Position numbers and translations under genes: made by a program | The notes under the pieces: model-generated | The model's input: the letters and a program-made list of their open reading frames with translations, nothing else | Database searches by the model: none | Told to the model about the DNA's origin: nothing | NCBI GenBank assembly: GCA_916613615.1 | Contig: OU744731.1 | Span: 58,348,289-58,412,288 of the forward strand | Reading direction: 5' to 3' | DNA length: 64,000 nucleotides | Origin: Steromphala cineraria | Lineage: Eukaryota > Mollusca > Gastropoda > Trochida > Trochidae | Shown here: positions 62,301 through 64,000 of the stretch, piece by piece | Numbering within the stretch: position 1 is the stretch's first letter | Layout of the letters: the number at the start of each line of letters is the position of its first letter

Positions 62301-63346
62301 ATGACGGCATGCTGTTTAGCAACATAGAACAACTCAAGAAATAATCAGGATCATTCAGGATTTTAAAAACAATGAAAGAGATAATCTTTTATTAATCAAG
62401 CATCCTGTGGAGTAAACACTATTCCTCTGTTGTTGTTAAAGTTAATAGCATAAAAAAACTTGAATGAAAGGTATTCAAATCCAAAAGAAAAAAAGCATGA
62501 ACATGTACAATGTGAAACCAATGCGAAAAAAAATACTAAGAGAATGTTGGCAAAACTTGTCCGTAAGTGTAGTATGAACTGCAAAGCAATAGTAATTCAA
62601 AATATCACACATCACTGTGCACATATTCCATAAACTAGGCTCATCATATTCGACATGGCCTATAGATGTTGATAGAGTCAGAAATGATTCCAGTAGCAGG
62701 GAATATGATATCGAGAATATTTGTACAGTAGGTTGACTCGCTATCGGAAAACATAATATATCGCAACAGACCCGAGTAGAAAGGAACAGGTGCCGAAGTG
62801 AATTAATATTTTTTTGATGTCCATTATCACTCTGCAACATGCAAGTAGTTCCCGAATCAGACTTATATATCAGAAATAGTAAACATCGGATCGTTCAGAA
62901 TGGATCAATCTTCTTTAATATGATGAATTGATTTCGACCATTATGTGGGTCTTGTCAACGATCTTGCAAGTAGCATACTTAAGAAGACCGACATGATGGT
63001 CGAAATAAATTCAATAAATATATGATAAGCTCGTCATATTATGTATAACTATTTTTTATATGAACTATATTTTTTAAAACGTTAAGTATATAGCACCATT
63101 AGAAAATTCTTGTCTACATCAGCACCCTAAGATTAACAAGAATATAGAAAATGATTATCAACAAATCAATGCTGACTGATTTGACATACAAAACTTCATC
63201 AAAATTATTTTCAACGTCTTTAAGTTTTCATTGGAAAGAGAATGATTATGGACTAGTGATGACTTATGGAACGTTATCACAGACCAGAGAGATAACAGTT
63301 TGTTCAAAGTCTTCTTGCCTATTTTCAGTTGATAACTTACAGTTCT
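62301..63346. other. No gene recognised
   Basis: A 121-codon minus-strand frame (62475-62840) is the longest here but shows no family motif. An inverted repeat around 62925-63015 (atttcgaccat..atggtcgaaat with agaccgaca/tgtgggtct) could form a hairpin. Confidence 0.35.
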
Positions 63347-63350
63347 TTAA

Positions 63351-63706
63351 AGGGGCAGTAGCACGTTTTTTGATAATTTTATTTTCTAAATTTTTCACTG
63401 ATAATTGTAAGATAATGTTAAGTGTATTATTTTGACAGTGTCAGAAATATCATTACACAAGCCAATCATCCATAGTCAGAGGACAAAGTTTGAAGATTCA
63501 CATAAAATCCATTGGCGGCCATTTTGTGTGAACACCTTTTATTCATTTTTTGTAAGAAAAGCGAATTGCATGGCTAAACGTAACGTTGTATATTTGAATT
63601 ATTACTGCTCCATTTAGTTTAAATACTTTGTCTTTCAATTGAAACCATTAATTTTCATTTTCCTGACATCACCTTATATTTTCCCAAAAAACGTGCTACT
63701 GCCCCT
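63351..63706. mobile_element. 356-bp MITE with perfect 22-bp inverted repeats and TTAA flanks
   Basis: Both ends read AGGGGCAGTAGCACGTTTTT inward, continuing TG, without mismatch. TTAA lies at 63347-63350 and 63707-63710. It is the best preserved of three copies in this window (others at 40620-40975 and 54798-54989), with no coding capacity. The TTAA duplication suggests a piggyBac- or Kolobok-type helper. Confidence 0.92.
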
Positions 63707-63710
63707 TTAA

Positions 63711-64000
63711 AGTGGATCAATATTACGTCTTTTCAGTCACTTTACGGAGTGTCTCTGGGACCTCCTTAACAAACAAAATAAATGTAAGTCGTTTTGGTAT
63801 TTATAGATAAATAGGTTGATATGTATATGGGTCTTCGAAAACTTTAAAGGAAAAGGGGATCAAGAGATTACATGGTGAGTACTTTGATAGTTGAAACACA
63901 ACAGTCAAGCATGTTTTTTTATTTGAAAAGAAGTATATGTGAACACGTCTGTGTTGTTTTAATTGTTAAGTTCTTTTAAATGATACTTCCGGTTGCGCAT
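63711..64000. other. Right edge, nothing recognised
   Basis: AT-rich sequence without coding or repeat signal. Confidence 0.4.

Noticed and set aside
62475..62840. 121-codon minus-strand open frame
   Set aside because: No family motif, strongly composition-driven hydrophobic ends, no splice or repeat support.
62925..63015. Inverted repeat resembling the ends of Penelope-like elements
   Set aside because: Only the ggtcgaaat/atttcgacc hairpin is present; no reverse transcriptase or ribozyme core is found nearby.

Overview
The window looks like gene-poor, AT-rich nuclear DNA of a lophotrochozoan, most likely a bivalve mollusc. The assignment is inferred from content: a KIAA1958/Crypton-type gene, Tc1 elements with DD34E transposases, arrays resembling the bivalve 'pearl' elements with a GGAC microsatellite tail, a Tx1/L1-like LINE, and a KRBA2-like (Ginger-type) integrase relic. 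Real introns (for example 60732-60876) rule out a prokaryote. I see no tRNA, rRNA or complete host gene. The only clearly intact coding sequence is a partial one, cut by the left edge (1-581, minus strand).

Layout. Positions 1-581 hold the 5' end of the KIAA1958-like gene. Positions 935-11840 are copy A of a roughly 10 kb duplication unit. A near-identical copy B lies at 30473-39400 in the same orientation. Older, much more diverged copies are visible at about 24530-29690 (E), 40245-42130 (C) and 42960-47160 (D). Positions 12-24 kb are mostly empty, with a 33-bp minisatellite, a six-unit pearl-like array, a decayed Tc1 transposase and a few short protein-like open stretches on the minus strand. 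Positions 47.7-54.8 kb hold another array and a 0.36 kb direct duplication. Positions 55-62.3 kb are a second, independent tandem duplication (F1/F2).

Comparing the copies dates the insertions. Copy A gained a Tc1 element (6760-8299, TA duplication). Copy B gained a 5'-truncated LINE (34463-36757) and a TTAA-flanked 489-bp MITE (37140-37628), and it lost about 3.2 kb that A and D retain. F2 gained a 428-bp MITE with CACTGTG termini and a 5-bp ATACA duplication (58167-58594, Transib/RAG-like signature). F2 also gained an internally deleted Ginger/KRBA2-like element with long arms built of palindromes (60228-61742).

No operon-like or pathway-like cooperation between genes is visible. The window is best read as a record of segmental duplication and transposon colonisation. 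The items most worth following up are the Ginger-like derivative, the Transib-like MITE, the two hairpin-plus-CRE elements and the Helitron-like element rich in nuclear-receptor half-sites.
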